From assembly GCA_942159475.1 (NCBI GenBank), contig OW804097.1, positions 38,576,298-38,640,297 of the forward strand: a stretch of 64,000 nt of DNA, read 5' to 3'. Made by a program: the position numbers and the translations under genes. Below, piece after piece: positions 33,086-44,452 of the stretch (positions are counted from its first letter, which is position 1; each line of letters opens with the position of its first letter). The notes beneath the pieces are model-generated. The model was not told the origin of the DNA. It made no database searches and worked only from the letters and a program-made list of their open reading frames with translations. The DNA comes from Sthenelais limicola. Taxonomy: Eukaryota > Annelida > Polychaeta > Phyllodocida > Sigalionidae.

Positions 33086-33523
33086 ATAATGTATAGCTTT
33101 ATAGTTTTTAACATATTATAATAAATACGAATCATTTTACCTCCACACATTTAGAAAATAACAAAATAATAAAAGTCTTTACCAACATACTTCTATAGTC
33201 TTTACTTTATCCGATTACATGTGGAAAAACATTTTTTTCCCATTTGGCCTCATAGGAGATCGTACGTAGAACAAATATACAAATGTGTTCATAACCAACC
33301 AAATCATAACACGTAGCACTTTTAGACTGATTTTTGGTCGTATTATGACCTAAATCTCTTATACCTTGTAAGAGATTTTACATTCTTTTAATACTTCTGT
33401 TATTTACATTCACAGAAATAAGTATAACATTAAACCATCCAATTATCAATCGCTTTTAGATGTTTTTTTTTATTTTGTACCAGGGTAGCATTTTTAAATG
33501 GGGCGGCAATCTATTCCAAATAT

Positions 33524-33595
33524 GTATAAGTATGTATGTATGTATGTATGTATGTATATATGTATGTACCGTATGTATGTATATATGTATATTGT
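33524..33595 (+). repeat. (GTAT)n microsatellite
   Basis: About 70 bp of TATG/GTAT tetranucleotide repeats, interrupted by GTACC. Confidence 0.85.
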
Positions 33596-33970
33596 TTATT
33601 TCCTGAAAACAGTACATGATAACAGATACAAGATAAACTACACCGGAAATTGGTCGGTCCTCTTCTGTGGCAGCTATAGCTCTTCCAGAGGATCCCTTAG
33701 ACTAGAGTCTATGCCATTTAATTCACATTTTATGGGATATAGAGGCATAAATTGACTAGTTACCTACTATATACTACAATGGGATGCACTAGCTATAACT
33801 TTATCAAGGTGGAGCCCGTGGTATGGGGTTTCCTTCTGCATACGTTTTGTGGACATGGCCCTTGTTTTAATTTGGGCTAATTTAGGTTAATTTTGATGAT
33901 AGAAAATGGGTTGTGTGTTGTATAGGTAGTCTATGCCATTTTCTGATTCAGTTAGCTCCTGGCAATCTTA

Positions 33971-34090
33971 AGGTCCATTCACATTACCACGACCAGCCGG
34001 CCGATACTTGCTGGGTCTAATACTTCAACATTATGTTTTTTGCCGTGCGGCGGCCGTACACCAATCGGCCGTTGTAATGTGAATGGACCT
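33971..34090. mobile_element. small TIR element with TTA duplication
   Basis: AGGTCCATTCACATTACCAC at the left is mirrored by GTTGTAATGTGAATGGACCT at the right. TTA flanks both sides (33968-33970 and 34091-34093). The 3-bp TTA duplication fits PIF/Harbinger-type MITEs. Confidence 0.8.
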
Positions 34091-34206
34091 TTACAAACAC
34101 TGCGTTGACCACTGTTTACACACCCTTTAATCGATTTGAGGACTAGAGGGTTTAGATGCGAAAACTAGCCCCACTTTGCATCTGCATCCTTTACATTTGT
34201 ACATAT

Positions 34207-34440
34207 GGGCGAAATCGTCAGAAAAGCACAATTCATCTTCACCAATTCTCTAAAATAACACAAATTTCACACGAAAATAAAGTTCAAAATACAGTTCAAC
34301 CTAACCAAGAAGATTGCTAGAATCAATGCAATGCAAAATACACTCGAATTTACCTAGTATTGACCACGTTGCAGCCTAATTTAGCAGAATTAACTACATG
34401 TGTAGAGCTGCCAATTGTACATTTCATTAAAATCTGACCC
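34207..34440 (+). mobile_element. R1 MITE, complete
   Basis: GGGCGAAATCGTCAGAAAAG to TAAAATCTGACCC, TSD ATAT both sides. Confidence 0.85.
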
Positions 34441-34657
34441 ATATACTTATGGTCTGTCCGATAGAGATCGATATTGGGGTCTCTCCATTATCCCGCTTGG
34501 GTGAAGAAGTTTGTGGTGACCTCAAGAATTTCCCCGATCTAGGATTCTTTTGTCTAAGATTAATGCCTAGTTTGTCCCTCCAGCCCCACTATATATGCCC
34601 ATAGAGAATGGGTTTGTAAACAATAACAACAACAGCGCCATGGTCTCAGACGTAAGT

Positions 34658-34895
34658 GGGTCAGATTTGTGGAAAATGTACAATTGGCAGCTCTACAAAT
34701 TTAGGAAATGTTGCTAAATTAGGCTGCAAAATGATGAATACCGGGAATATCTTGAGTATATTTGGTATCGCAGTGATTTATAGTATTTGTTTTGCTATGT
34801 TAAACTGCATTTTGAAGCTCATTTCTGTCTTAAATATGGGTTATTTGAGTGTATTAATGATGGAGGCGAATTGTACATGTCTAAAAATCTGACTC
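34658..34895 (-). mobile_element. R1 MITE, complete
   Basis: GGGTCAGATTTGTGGAAAAT to AAAAATCTGACTC with perfect TSD AAGT (34654-34657 and 34896-34899). Confidence 0.88.
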
Positions 34896-35059
34896 AAGTG
34901 AGTGATGGACACGAGTTGGACAGAAAAGACTACAACTTAGCATAGTCCGTTGGAGTTGCGGTGGGATAGCGGAGCTCTTATCCTAATGCCTGGGACATAT
35001 AACAGCACATTTCTGCAGTATTAAAATTAAGGAAACACTCCAACGCTCAATCTCTAAAG

Positions 35060-35412
35060 CCACACTCATGGGCCCCGTGGTTAAAAATGAACAGCCCACA
35101 AATTGTATGTCCCCCCCCTTAAAGTCTTGTGCAAAATGTCATGACCCCCCCCCCCCCTACATCATTGCAGTTTTGAGTCTGTGCAAACAAAGATGGTCCC
35201 CACACGCCTTTAGAATATGTGCACAAATATTCCCCCCCCCCTTTTAGAGTCTGTGCAAAAATAATGCCCCCCCACCTTTAGAAACTGTGCAAAAATAATA
35301 CCCCCCGTTTAGAGTCTATGCAAAAATGATGCCCCCCTTCAGAGTCTGCATAAAAAAGGCCCCCCACTTAAAATTACCCCCCCCCCAGTGGTTAACAATA
35401 AACAGTCCCTAA
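35060..35412. repeat. G/C-tract repeat, copy 2 with tandem units
   Basis: Units of about 30-40 bp (AGAGTCTGTGCAAAAATAAT then a C run) repeat at least five times. The right end (GTGGTTAACAATAAACAGTCC) is the inverse of the left end of copy 1. Homopolymer lengths are uncertain. Confidence 0.6.
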
Positions 35413-35654
35413 CACATTCACCATTACTACGTATGTGCCTCAAACAATCTCAAGTGATAATCGATCTGCCGGCGATGACACGCCAATTCCTGCATTGGTA
35501 GTGAAGGCAATGTGCATACATGTACGCCTTGATAGGATATTCTTCTCTTTCCGATTACCGCCCCGCCAGTAGCGATAATATACGCCTAGATTCGCCGCCG
35601 TCGCAATATCAATAAGTCGCTCTCCCATGGGTGCTATTTGACAAAGTGTTTTAT

Positions 35655-35890
35655 GGGTCAGATTTTCAGAAAAAGTACAATTGGCAGCTCTACACATTTA
35701 GTCAATTCTGCTAAATTAGGCTGCAATTTGGTCAATACTTGGTAAATTCGAGTATATTCGGCATTGCATTGATTCTAGGAATCTGTTTGGTTAGGTTGAA
35801 CTGTATTTTGAACTTTTTTTCTAGTCTGAAATTTGGGTTATTTGAGAAGATTGGCGAAGTTGAATTGTACATTTTCTGCAGATCTGACCC
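35655..35890 (-). mobile_element. R1 MITE, complete
   Basis: GGGTCAGATTTTCAGAAAAA to GCAGATCTGACCC, perfect TSD TTAT on both sides. Confidence 0.88.
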
Positions 35891-36035
35891 TTATCCGGAT
35901 TGCAGCGGCTTACAAACCACTCAACCCCTGGATAGAGTTGTATGTATTCAACACTCGCAAGGTATAACAAATCAAAGCTTGTTGGATCCCACCGACAAGT
36001 TCTCTGTACGAAGCATAGCTCAGTTATCAGGATAT

Positions 36036-36222
36036 TGTGATGTGTTTCAGGAAAATGAGTCATAAGTCGCAAAAAATGGATTTTGAGATATCATCATATT
36101 TGAAAAGAGGAGATCAAGCTGATTCCTATGATAGTAAACACTAAGGCACCTATTATGTGTTTCTATATTTTAAGTTTGATATTTTTATTTTTGAAAAATA
36201 GAGTTCGCAATATTTCTGCATC
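36036..36222 (+). mobile_element. R2 MITE, truncated
   Basis: TTGTGATGTGTTTCAGGAAA through GATATTTTTATTTTTGAAAA, then lost shortly before R7 begins. Confidence 0.75.
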
Positions 36223-36244
36223 ATGATGGATATGTCACATTTAA

Positions 36245-36586
36245 AGCTGCACTCTCAGTTAACAAAATCTAAAAATTTTCTACTTTTTGTTCCATTCTTT
36301 TCCAACCCATCTAAAGGTCATGTGGCCAAGGTCTTTTGTCCAGTTGTTTTTGCTACAGGACTGTTAGAAAGTCCTCATTTGTATTTGGAGGACCGGTCTG
36401 AATCCCTTTCTATGGTAGCTTCACTTATCATCGCTCACCGGCAGCAGTTTTTCTCGGTGATTATACTTCAAATTCTTGTATAAACATATAAGAACAGCAG
36501 AATATTGATTAATTCCATCCTATAAATCATAATTTGAGTTAATTTGATGAGTTTTATTTTGTTGTAATAACTATAAGAATGCAGCT
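36245..36586. mobile_element. R7 TIR element
   Basis: Left AGCTGCACTCTCAGTTA, right TAACTATAAGAATGCAGCT, flanked by TTAA at 36241-36244 and 36587-36590. 342 bp. The 86-codon ORF inside has no recognisable motif. Confidence 0.75.
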
Positions 36587-36660
36587 TTAATAAACAAGGT
36601 GAAGGGGATATTCCTCATTTTGAATTAAACCATGGTAATTTATAAGAATTCCAATATTGT

Positions 36661-37060
36661 CACTGGTCCTAGGTCAGACCATAAAGTGCCTTTCTGTCTC
36701 TTTTTCTCTGTCTCTCTCTCCCTTCTTCTCTATCTCTATTTCCTGGGTATGACCATAAACTGCCTCCCTCTCAGGTTTCCCGCCCTTGATATAACCTTTA
36801 ATGTGTTGATAAGGGCGTAAAGCAACCAATCTCACTCACTCAGGTCTCCCGCCCTTGATATAACCTTTGATGTGTTGATAAGGGCGTAAAGCAACCAATC
36901 TCACTCACTCAGGTATCCCGCCCTTGATATAACCTTCAATGTGTTGATAAGGGCGTAAAGCAACCAATCTCACTCACTCAGGTCTCCCGCCCTTGATATA
37001 ACCTTTGATGTGTTGATAAGGGCGTAAAGCAACCAATCTCACTCACTCACTCACTCACCA
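36661..37060 (+). repeat. LINE-like 3' tail with four 69-bp units
   Basis: After a (CT)n tract, 69-bp units (CCCGCCCTTGATATAACCTT ... CAATCTCACTCACTCAGG) repeat four times and end in (CACT)n. Each unit can pair CGCCCTT with AAGGGCG. A tetranucleotide tail of this kind fits L2/CR1-type LINE ends, but no RT remains. Confidence 0.6.
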
Positions 37061-37277
37061 ATATTGTCATAATGGGTCTAACGAAGTAGAAGAGGAGCAT
37101 TGTTTCAGTGAAAAACAAGTTATATTACTAGGATTAATGACATTATTGTGTATGAGTATGCTGTGTTGATTTTAATTACTGGTTGCCCAGCATGGGATGC
37201 ATGTATAATTATGAATATAGCAGTACGTTAGGGATATTGGAACACGGGACCGCTTGGGAGGCAATGATATGATGTAC

Positions 37278-37590
37278 TATGAGAGGTAGACTTGTATAAG
37301 TCTTGAATTCTTTTTTGTTTCATAAACAAAAGTTTGAAAAACAATTAAAACTATCATATTACGGTCACTAGTGAGGGCCCAAGCTTGAGTAAAGCCCAAG
37401 TTGTGTGCACATTGTGATAGACTGAGGGACTTCGTGCTAGTCTATATATGAGAGGTGAATTTATATAAGTCTGTAATTTGTGTTTCTTCTATGACTAATA
37501 AGCCCAGTGACTGAGGACCCAAGCTTGAGTAAAGCCCAAGTTGTGTGAGAGAGGCTGAGGGACTTAGTGCTAGTCTATATCAGAGGCAAA
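37278..37590 (+). repeat. two-unit tandem duplication
   Basis: The segments from GAGAGGTAGACTTGTATAAG and GAGAGGTGAATTTATATAAG both continue to ACCCAAGCTTGAGTAAAGCC-type sequence and to GGCTGAGGGACTT/GACTGAGGGACTT with GTGCTAGTCTATAT. Confidence 0.75.
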
Positions 37591-37939
37591 ACCTATCTAT
37601 GCAAAGGAAAAGTCCATAAATAACACGCAGTATAATCAACGTAAAATAGAATTAATTCTCTCTCGCAATTGATAATGACATCCTATGTGAGTCTGCTTCG
37701 TGACGGAGTATAATCAAGTAAAGTGACACGGTAATTTTGTTTTGGCGTTTTGCCAAGGTATTAACTCTCTGCCGACTGAATTATTCTGGATATTGCACGA
37801 TAAATTATTTAACCTTTTTAGATTCTTGATAAACCATTCAGAGCTCTGAGAATATTGCACCTATCAAGTGAGTATTGGTTTAGTTTTATTATAGAATTTA
37901 ATATCAATACAGAAATATGATAAAAGGACTTGAATATAT

Positions 37940-38173
37940 GGGTCAGACTTTCAGAAAATGCACAATCTACATTTCTACACTTCCCCCACATTCTGCTAAA
38001 ATAGAGTGAAAATATTTAAATACTAGGTATATCTGGGTGTATTCTGTATTGTATTCATTCAATAAATCCGTTTGGTCGTTTTAAACTGTATTTGAACCTA
38101 ATTTTCATCTGAAATCTGGGCTATTTGAGACGATTGGTGAAGGTGAATTGTACATTTCCTAAAAATCTGACCC
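37940..38173 (-). mobile_element. R1 MITE, complete
   Basis: GGGTCAGACTTTCAGAAAAT to TAAAAATCTGACCC. Flanks ATAT and ACAT; the empty site reads ATAT. Confidence 0.85.
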
Positions 38174-38302
38174 ACATGGAGATGTAATCTATATGGAAGT
38201 AGAAACAAATGAGTCTCATTTGTTGATAACTCCTGAGATATTGATCCAATTAGGTATACAAAAGTAGTGAAAATGTATGATTTGCTCGAAAAAAGGGGGT
38301 GG

Positions 38303-38325
38303 GCCCATTTCGTGAGAATGGGTCA
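38303..38325 (+). mobile_element. R3 terminal fragment
   Basis: CCCATTTCGTGAGAATGGGTC matches the R3 right end (CCATTTCGTGAGAACTGACC). Confidence 0.5.
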
Positions 38326-38529
38326 TATATATTGGTTTAGCTTATTATCGAATTTAATATCAATGAAAAAATATGATAAAAGGACTTCAATATGGAGATG
38401 CAATCTATATGTCGGCTCCCGAAGATTGATCAGAAAAAGGTTCAGACATTACACAACTCTGCAGTGAAAGCCATATTAAAATTTAACAAATGTACCAATA
38501 TATATGTTGATCAGCAGCAGAGTGATTTA

Positions 38530-38764
38530 GGGTAAGATTTTCAAAAAATGTACAATTGGCATTCACAAATCCTTTCAAATAACCCAAATTTCAGACGAGA
38601 ATCAGGTTCAAAATACAGTTCAACATCACCAAACAGATTTATTGAATGAATACAATACAGAATATAATCAGACACACCTTGTATTTATCATTTTTAACTG
38701 TAATTTAGCAGAATTTGAGTGATGTGTAGAAGTGTAAATTGTGCATTTTCTAAAAGTCTGACCC
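38530..38764 (+). mobile_element. R1 MITE, complete
   Basis: GGGTAAGATTTTCAAAAAAT to AAAAGTCTGACCC, perfect TSD TTTA on both sides. Confidence 0.88.
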
Positions 38765-38836
38765 TTTAAGATTAGCCCCATTATATACGAAGAGAATCTC
38801 ACCTTTTAGATTTGGCATACCCGCTAAGTATTAATA

Positions 38837-39223
38837 TGTGATGTGTTTCAGGAAAATGAGTCATAAGTCGCAAAAAATAGATTTTGAGATTCCATTATAT
38901 TTGAAAAAATGAGATCAAGCCGATTCCAATGATAGTAAACAGTCTAATAATCCAATACATATTTCTAGATTTTAAGTTGGGAAAAAAGTTTGCAATATTT
39001 CTGGGGGATAGTAAACTTTAAAGTAACTTAATATAGCCCATATGAGGACCTTTAAAACGAAAGGATATATTACATACATTGTCCTGTAATTTGGTACATC
39101 GATCAATATAAGTGATAAGCTCTACAACAATCAGAACTTTCCATGAAAGTGATCTTGTAAAATAAACACTTTGAAACATAGTATTTTTGCGACTTATGAC
39201 TCATTTTCCTGGAACACATCACA
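38837..39223 (+). mobile_element. R2 MITE, complete with TA duplication
   Basis: TGTGATGTGTTTCAGGAAAA to CATTTTCCTGGAACACATCA then CA, flanked by TA at 38835-38836 and 39224-39225. Subterminal GAGTCATAAGTCGCAAAAA is mirrored exactly. The cleanest R2 copy; the TA site suggests Tc1/mariner-type mobilisation. Confidence 0.85.
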
Positions 39224-39545
39224 TATTGATGTTAAGAGTGTTCAACTAAGAAATCATAACGGCAAAAACAGCTTAAAATCATCACTACAAGGACTGATAA
39301 AATAAAAAAATCGATCACCTACAGAATTGTAATGTATGGAACAAGCTTGAGATACGGGGCCACGTCTCGAAAACCAGGACAGATTTTAGAACCTTCCTGA
39401 GAACTGTTTTCCTTCAGGATGTCTGGGATGAAATAATTAGGATGGTTCGCAAAATGTCAACTACATTAACGATTTCACATATTCTACTTCTGCTCGCCTA
39501 CATGTTGGCATTTGTACTGATTAAATTCCATCTACTCTCATATAT
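39224..39545. other. unassigned stretch
   Basis: Nothing recognised; short ORFs only. Confidence 0.35.
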
Positions 39546-39735
39546 GGGTCAGATTTTCAGAAATTGTACAATTAGCAGATGTACACGTTTGTAGTAAATT
39601 CTGCTAAATTAGGCTGCAATTTGATCAATACTAGGTAAATTCGGGTATATTTGGCATTGTATTGATTCTAGCAATCTGTTTGGTTAGGTTGAACTGTCTT
39701 TTGAACTTTATTTAACCCAAATTTCAGACGAGATT
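39546..39735 (-). mobile_element. R1 MITE, rearranged end
   Basis: Reverse R1 to about 39712, then a short inverted piece of its own interior (TAACCCAAATTTCAGACGAG). Confidence 0.7.
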
Positions 39736-39756
39736 AAATAATCTACTGTCATATAA

Positions 39757-40000
39757 GGGTCAGATTTTCAGAAAATGTACAATTAGCAGATGTACACGTT
39801 TAGTAAATTCTCCTAAATTAGGCTGCAATTTGATCAATACTAGGTAAATGGGGGTATATTTGGCATTGCATGGATGATTATAGCAATCTGTTTGGTTAGG
39901 TTGAACTGTCTTTTGAAATTTATTTTCGTCTGAAATTTGGGTTATTTGAGAGGATCAAAATTGGTGAAGGTCAATTGTGCATTTTCTGGCGATTTCAGCC
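39757..40000 (-). mobile_element. R1 MITE, complete
   Basis: GGGTCAGATTTTCAGAAAAT to GGCGATTTCAGCC, perfect TSD ATAA on both sides. Confidence 0.88.
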
Positions 40001-40231
40001 ATAAAGCCATTGCCATGATTTAGATCATGCTAAATTACAAGCAGTGGATATCAGACTGTATAGTATATCTTCTCTCTTGAATGAACATTACCAATGACTA
40101 TGTATTGTTTTACCATCGTCCTTATTCATATTGTATTTTTACAATCATTTCTGACTCGCCTGGAAGATCTACCCAGCAGAAGGTACTAGCCATGTTTCTG
40201 TAAATGCTTATAGAAATAATAACTACTATAC

Positions 40232-40454
40232 GGGTCGGATTTTCAAAAGATGTACAATTGACAGCTGTACACATTTAGTAAATTCTGCTAAATTAGGCTG
40301 CAATTTGGCCAATACAAGGTAAATTTGAATATATTCGGCATTGCATTGATTCTAGCAATATGTTTGGTTAGGTTGAACTGTATTTTCGTTTGAAATTTGG
40401 GTTATTTGATAAGATTGGCGAAGTTGAATTGTACATTTTCTGAAAATCTGACCC
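40232..40454 (-). mobile_element. R1 MITE
   Basis: GGGTCGGATTTTCAAAAGAT to GAAAATCTGACCC. Flanks ATAC and ATAT. Lacks the GAACTTTA stretch. Confidence 0.82.
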
Positions 40455-40483
40455 ATATACTAGCTATTGGTTATTGTTGTATT

Positions 40484-40797
40484 AACAGCTGCATTCTCAG
40501 CTATTACAACAAAACTATTCTTACGAAATTCACTCATATTATGACTTTTAGGATTGATTCATCAATATTCAGATACAGTTACATGTTATACAAGAGTTAG
40601 TCATATAATGACTCATAGGGCTGAATTCATCAATATTCTGCTGCTGTTATATGTTTATACAAGAGTTAGTCATATTATGACTTATAGGACTGAATTTATC
40701 AATATTATGCTGCTGTTATATGTTAATACAAGGGTTACTCATATTATGACTCATAGGGCTGAATTCATCAATATTCTGCTGCTGTTATATGTTAACT
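40484..40797 (-). repeat. R7-derived 69-bp minisatellite
   Basis: Begins with an R7-like end (TTAACAGCTGCATTCTCAGC). Then four 67-69-bp units (TCATATTATGACTYATAGG ... ATTCATCAATATTCTGCTGC) start at 40534, 40601, 40670 and 40739. An R7 internal segment appears to have expanded in tandem. Confidence 0.65.
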
Positions 40798-40859
40798 TAA
40801 TACACGAATGTGAAGGTAAATTGCTGTTGAGCGATAATAAGTGATGTCATCATTGGAAA

Positions 40860-42271
40860 GGATTGCGGCGGGTTCCCCATATACAAATGACAACGCTTTA
40901 GAAGCCCTATAGCAGAACAAAATAGACACATTAAGATAAGATACGATAAGAGGTTTTGTATTTGTCTTTAAATGGTTGCAAGTACAGGTATAGAGTATTT
41001 GCGAATTATGTAGGGAAGACAAACTGGTCGACATACCATTATGAACTTAACAGAGAGATCATTTCTTCCGGCTGTTACCATGAATTTAGAATGTATAACT
41101 ACAAGAGGATACTTTGTTTACTAAGATGCTACTTGAGATAAAAGTATAAAATTAAAAGTGACTTAGGTATTTAGGGAGTAATAAGTAATAAGTCATTTTT
41201 AGTCATACAGCACAGTATGATGTTTACATTGTTAAGAACGTTTGATACCCTTTGTACATAGGCAAAAGCTATATTATAAAGGAGAAATGTCGATAAATCT
41301 CCTCATGCATGATTTACGATTAAGATGCGACGTAGCTATTAGAGCCTCTACAATCAATGTGAACAAGAGGGTTAGTTCCCTCCCCTGGAGAAGACTTAAA
41401 GAATTCATTTTAGAATATATTCAAAACACACAGGGCTAATTCTCCTATTACTATTGTAAGGTGGATAAAGAGGCGAAACAACCTAGTCAAATGGTTGCTA
41501 TTATGAGCGGGGATTTGTGTCGGATATATAATGTTTTTCTTTTAGACAGAGCACACGATGAGGTGAGAGATGTTAACCATTCGGATGGATTTGTTGATAG
41601 ACTGAATAAAAGTTGTAAAAAAAAAGAGAAAAAAAAGAACGTTTGATAAAAGGAATTGTTGGTGCTCCACTGAAACTGAAGATGGTATTCGAAAATACCT
41701 GTTTGTACATAGCTCCTCAAAAATAAATGCAGACAACTTTTTACTTTGCCCTAGCCTCAGCAGCACAGACTAGACTGGCAGATAGGCCGTTTCCCCTTTC
41801 AGGAACTTAGTAAGGCCAACAAAAATATAGGTGTGTTTCCGATTTATCTGGCTGAAAACTAGGGTAGGTGGGGGGTAACCTTTTTTTTATTCTTTTTTTT
41901 TAAAGAAAACCACCTTCCAACAACTTTAATAAATGTCTATTTTATAACAATAGTTGTTTTAAACAAGGGAAATGTGCTTTTTGACAGTTCCGGGTTAGGA
42001 AAACCAGTTTTCCTGCTTTTATTAGCTTTTTTCTTTAAAAAAAAATCCCAAAGAAATCAGGGTTGGTAAACAATTTGTTTAGGTAGGGGAACGTTTTTCT
42101 TGATGGAGGTGGGGGAAGTAAATCGGAAACACACCTATTTTTTTCCTAATACCTTTAGAACGACAGAAGGGAGGCTCTGGAAAGGACGCAAGACACGTGT
42201 GGTCGTGTTTCATAGATGATTGGCTTCTCACGTGTGCTTGTGTTACGTGCCTAGCTTCCTGGCTGGTAAAA
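40860..42271. other. unassigned 1.4-kb stretch
   Basis: Several 60-100-codon ORFs on both strands overlap and share no family features. TTAATAAGT/AGTAATAAGTCATTT-type low-complexity stretches and A/T runs (41622-41636, 41881-41903). No TIRs recognised. Confidence 0.35.
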
Positions 42272-42454
42272 CCCTGCCCACACACAGCCGATTGGCCCCC
42301 GATTGTGCCTCGATTTGGGTCTCCCGATGAATCCTTGGATTTCATTTCAAATCCTGGTTTATGTTTTTGAAATAAGATCAACCAGGATTGGAAATGAAAT
42401 CCTAGGATTCATCAGGAGACCCTAATCGGGAGGCAAATCGGCTGTGTGTGGGCA
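42272..42454. repeat. snap-back element, copy 1
   Basis: CCCTGCCCACACACAGCCG ... GATTTCATTTCAAATCCTGG pairs with CCAGGATTGGAAATGAAATC ... CGGCTGTGTGTGGGCA, leaving a loop of about 20 bases. Confidence 0.75.
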
Positions 42455-42544
42455 TATATATTTGAGACAAATGTTTTTAACAGGGGACTGAGATGTCAAC
42501 GAACGTGTACATTCCTTCACGGATTACTCACTAAATCATTTGAA

Positions 42545-42660
42545 TCCTAAGATTTCATTTCCAATCCTGGTTTATGTTATTTCAAAAGCATAAACCAGGA
42601 TCTGAAATGAGACCCAAATCGGGAGGCAATCGGGAGGCAAATGGCTATGGGTGGGCAGGG
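42545..42660. repeat. snap-back element, copy 2 (partial)
   Basis: GATTTCATTTCCAATCCTGG, a short loop, then CCAGGATCTGAAATGAGACC and an end GGTGGGCAGGG related to copy 1. The outer left arm is missing. Confidence 0.65.
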
Positions 42661-42663
42661 TCT

Positions 42664-42715
42664 AAAGTAGCAGATGTACACAAATTTAGTAAATTCTGCT
42701 GAATTAGGAAGCAGT
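42664..42715 (-). mobile_element. R1 fragment
   Basis: TAGCAGATGTACACAAATTT then AGTAAATTCTGCTGAATTAG; no termini. Confidence 0.5.
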
Positions 42716-42767
42716 TTTAAATTATTCTGCAGTTTTAAATTATTCAGTTTCCAGATCGTAACATATA

Positions 42768-42928
42768 TGTAATACGTTTCGGAAAAATGAGTCACAAGTC
42801 GAAAAAAATGGATTTTTAGATATCATCATATCTGAAAAAATGAGATCAAGCCGATTCCAAGTAAACAGTAAGATATCAAATAAGCACTTTTATATTTCAC
42901 GATTGATATTTTTATTTTTGAAAAATGC
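42768..42928 (+). mobile_element. R2 MITE, truncated
   Basis: TGTAATACGTTTCGGAAAAA through GATTGATATTTTTATTTTTG. The second half is absent. Confidence 0.7.
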
Positions 42929-43333
42929 CAGTGGCATAATAATAATTATGCATTGGATGAAAACCGTAGCTCAAAAATTCGCCACCAGCCCCTTGGGCCG
43001 AAAACCTATTGGGCAGAATCCGCTATAATTTCCAAATAACCCCCTATTTCCTATGTGGCCACACTCCTCACCTATCACAGTGTCCAGATTATAAGTTATA
43101 AGAGCGATTTCACCAAAGATTTTAAGCTCTTACTAGTATGATTACTGAATATCAGACCGCATGCGGTAATGCCTCTAGGATTCTAGTTCTGATGCCATGA
43201 CAGCATGTGCTCGATCTCTCTTGCACCATGCGCATCTGATTCACGCATCAACACGCTCCAGAACGAGGCCCATGTAATGACATCATAGCAGCGGGGATTC
43301 CACCACACAGCTATAAACAAAGCTTATATATGT

Positions 43334-43656
43334 CACGGACTTGTAATGAGAAGTTAAACTTTCCTTACCTGTTATTGCAGCTATACACGCAAATAGCAGT
43401 TAATATCCAGTCGTTCTCATGACGAATTTGGTCCAATAATTTCAAAAACAAGCCTTGAGTTCATCTAAATCTGGCGCTACTGCTTGGTCTCAAAATGGCC
43501 GCCGCTATTGTCGCCGGATCCCGCCAGGTGTCGCAAATGGACGTGAGTTTGCCACTGCTACTCACTAGGGGTGCAGACAGCAGCCGAGACAGACATAGCG
43601 CTGAACAAACATTCCCGCGAACCAGGTTTCCTATCCATTCTCATTACAAGTCTGTG
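43334..43656. mobile_element. R4 TIR element with 7-bp duplication
   Basis: 323 bp. Left CACGGACTTGTAATGAGAA, right TTCTCATTACAAGTCTGTG (one mismatch). TATATGT flanks it on both sides (43327-43333 and 43657-43663). Interior GC-rich, including ATGGCCGCCGCTATTGTCGC, with a 70-codon ORF of no known family. A 7-bp TSD is uncommon. Confidence 0.85.
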
Positions 43657-43663
43657 TATATGT

Positions 43664-44452
43664 GCAGAACCATTGCAGAACGGCGATGGTTTTGCGCATG
43701 GATTTAATACAAAAATGAAACGATTTTAATGCGACTGGCCACGGGAGGAGGAAGGGACAGCTTTGAGAATGGTGGGTGGGATTGTGGGCAATGCCAACCT
43801 ACAAAAACATTCCATGTTTAGTAAACTAAATAGCCCCAGACTTCCCCTGTTGTGACGATACTCTGGTGCCACATACCTCTAGACGAATGGCACCTACCGC
43901 TATTAGAAATAGAAATAGCTATGCTATAGTCTTCAATCTTGGCACCAGTATAGTAGTAGGACCCATCTATGATCAACTTTCTTGAAAATTTTTTCCGGTG
44001 TTGAAAGTTTCTAACCAATCCCAGAAGCTGGCTAGCAAGGTTTACTTCCAAATAGTGCAGATAAATTGCTTGATTTTAGCAATAACTAAAAAGTTCTCAC
44101 AAACCCCATATTCAAAGCAAGGGGATTTAAAATGGCTGCCAAAACAATACAATATTATATACAAATAATATTAATAAAGAAAAATAGCAACAAACCCTTT
44201 ATTTGTTCATCTGAATGATAACACAACTAGACCTCCTGCCTAACCGATATACAGCGATATTCCCCACTCTAAAAACAAAAACTTGAACAGAACAGTGGAA
44301 CAGCAGAAGCCACTGCTGCTCTCAGCCAATCAGATGTGATCATGTGACCTACTGCCGCAACACCAACAATGACATCATAGGGCCAAACCGGGGAACCCTT
44401 CATCTTCAATCAGAACAATAACTAAGGAATGTCGCTCTCATATTAAAGGTAG
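43664..44452. other. unassigned stretch
   Basis: No recognised repeat except short CpG-containing patches; 77-codon minus ORF at 43818-44051 without motif. Confidence 0.35.

Larger units (their letters stand above)
37878..38410 (+). repeat. tandem duplication flanking an R1 insertion
   Basis: TTGGTTTAG...ATATGATAAAAGGACTT and ATGGAGATGYAATCTATATG occur at 37878-37939 plus 38174-38200, and again uninterrupted at 38333-38410. The second unit is a natural empty site for the R1 copy. Confidence 0.75.

Noticed and set aside
41242..42381. Cluster of 60-100-codon ORFs on both strands
   Set aside because: Mutually overlapping, low complexity in places, no recognised domain or splice pattern.
43495..43707. 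70-codon GC-rich ORF beginning with ATGGCCGCC
   Set aside because: Starts inside the R4 element and runs past its end; composition reflects CpG-rich filler.
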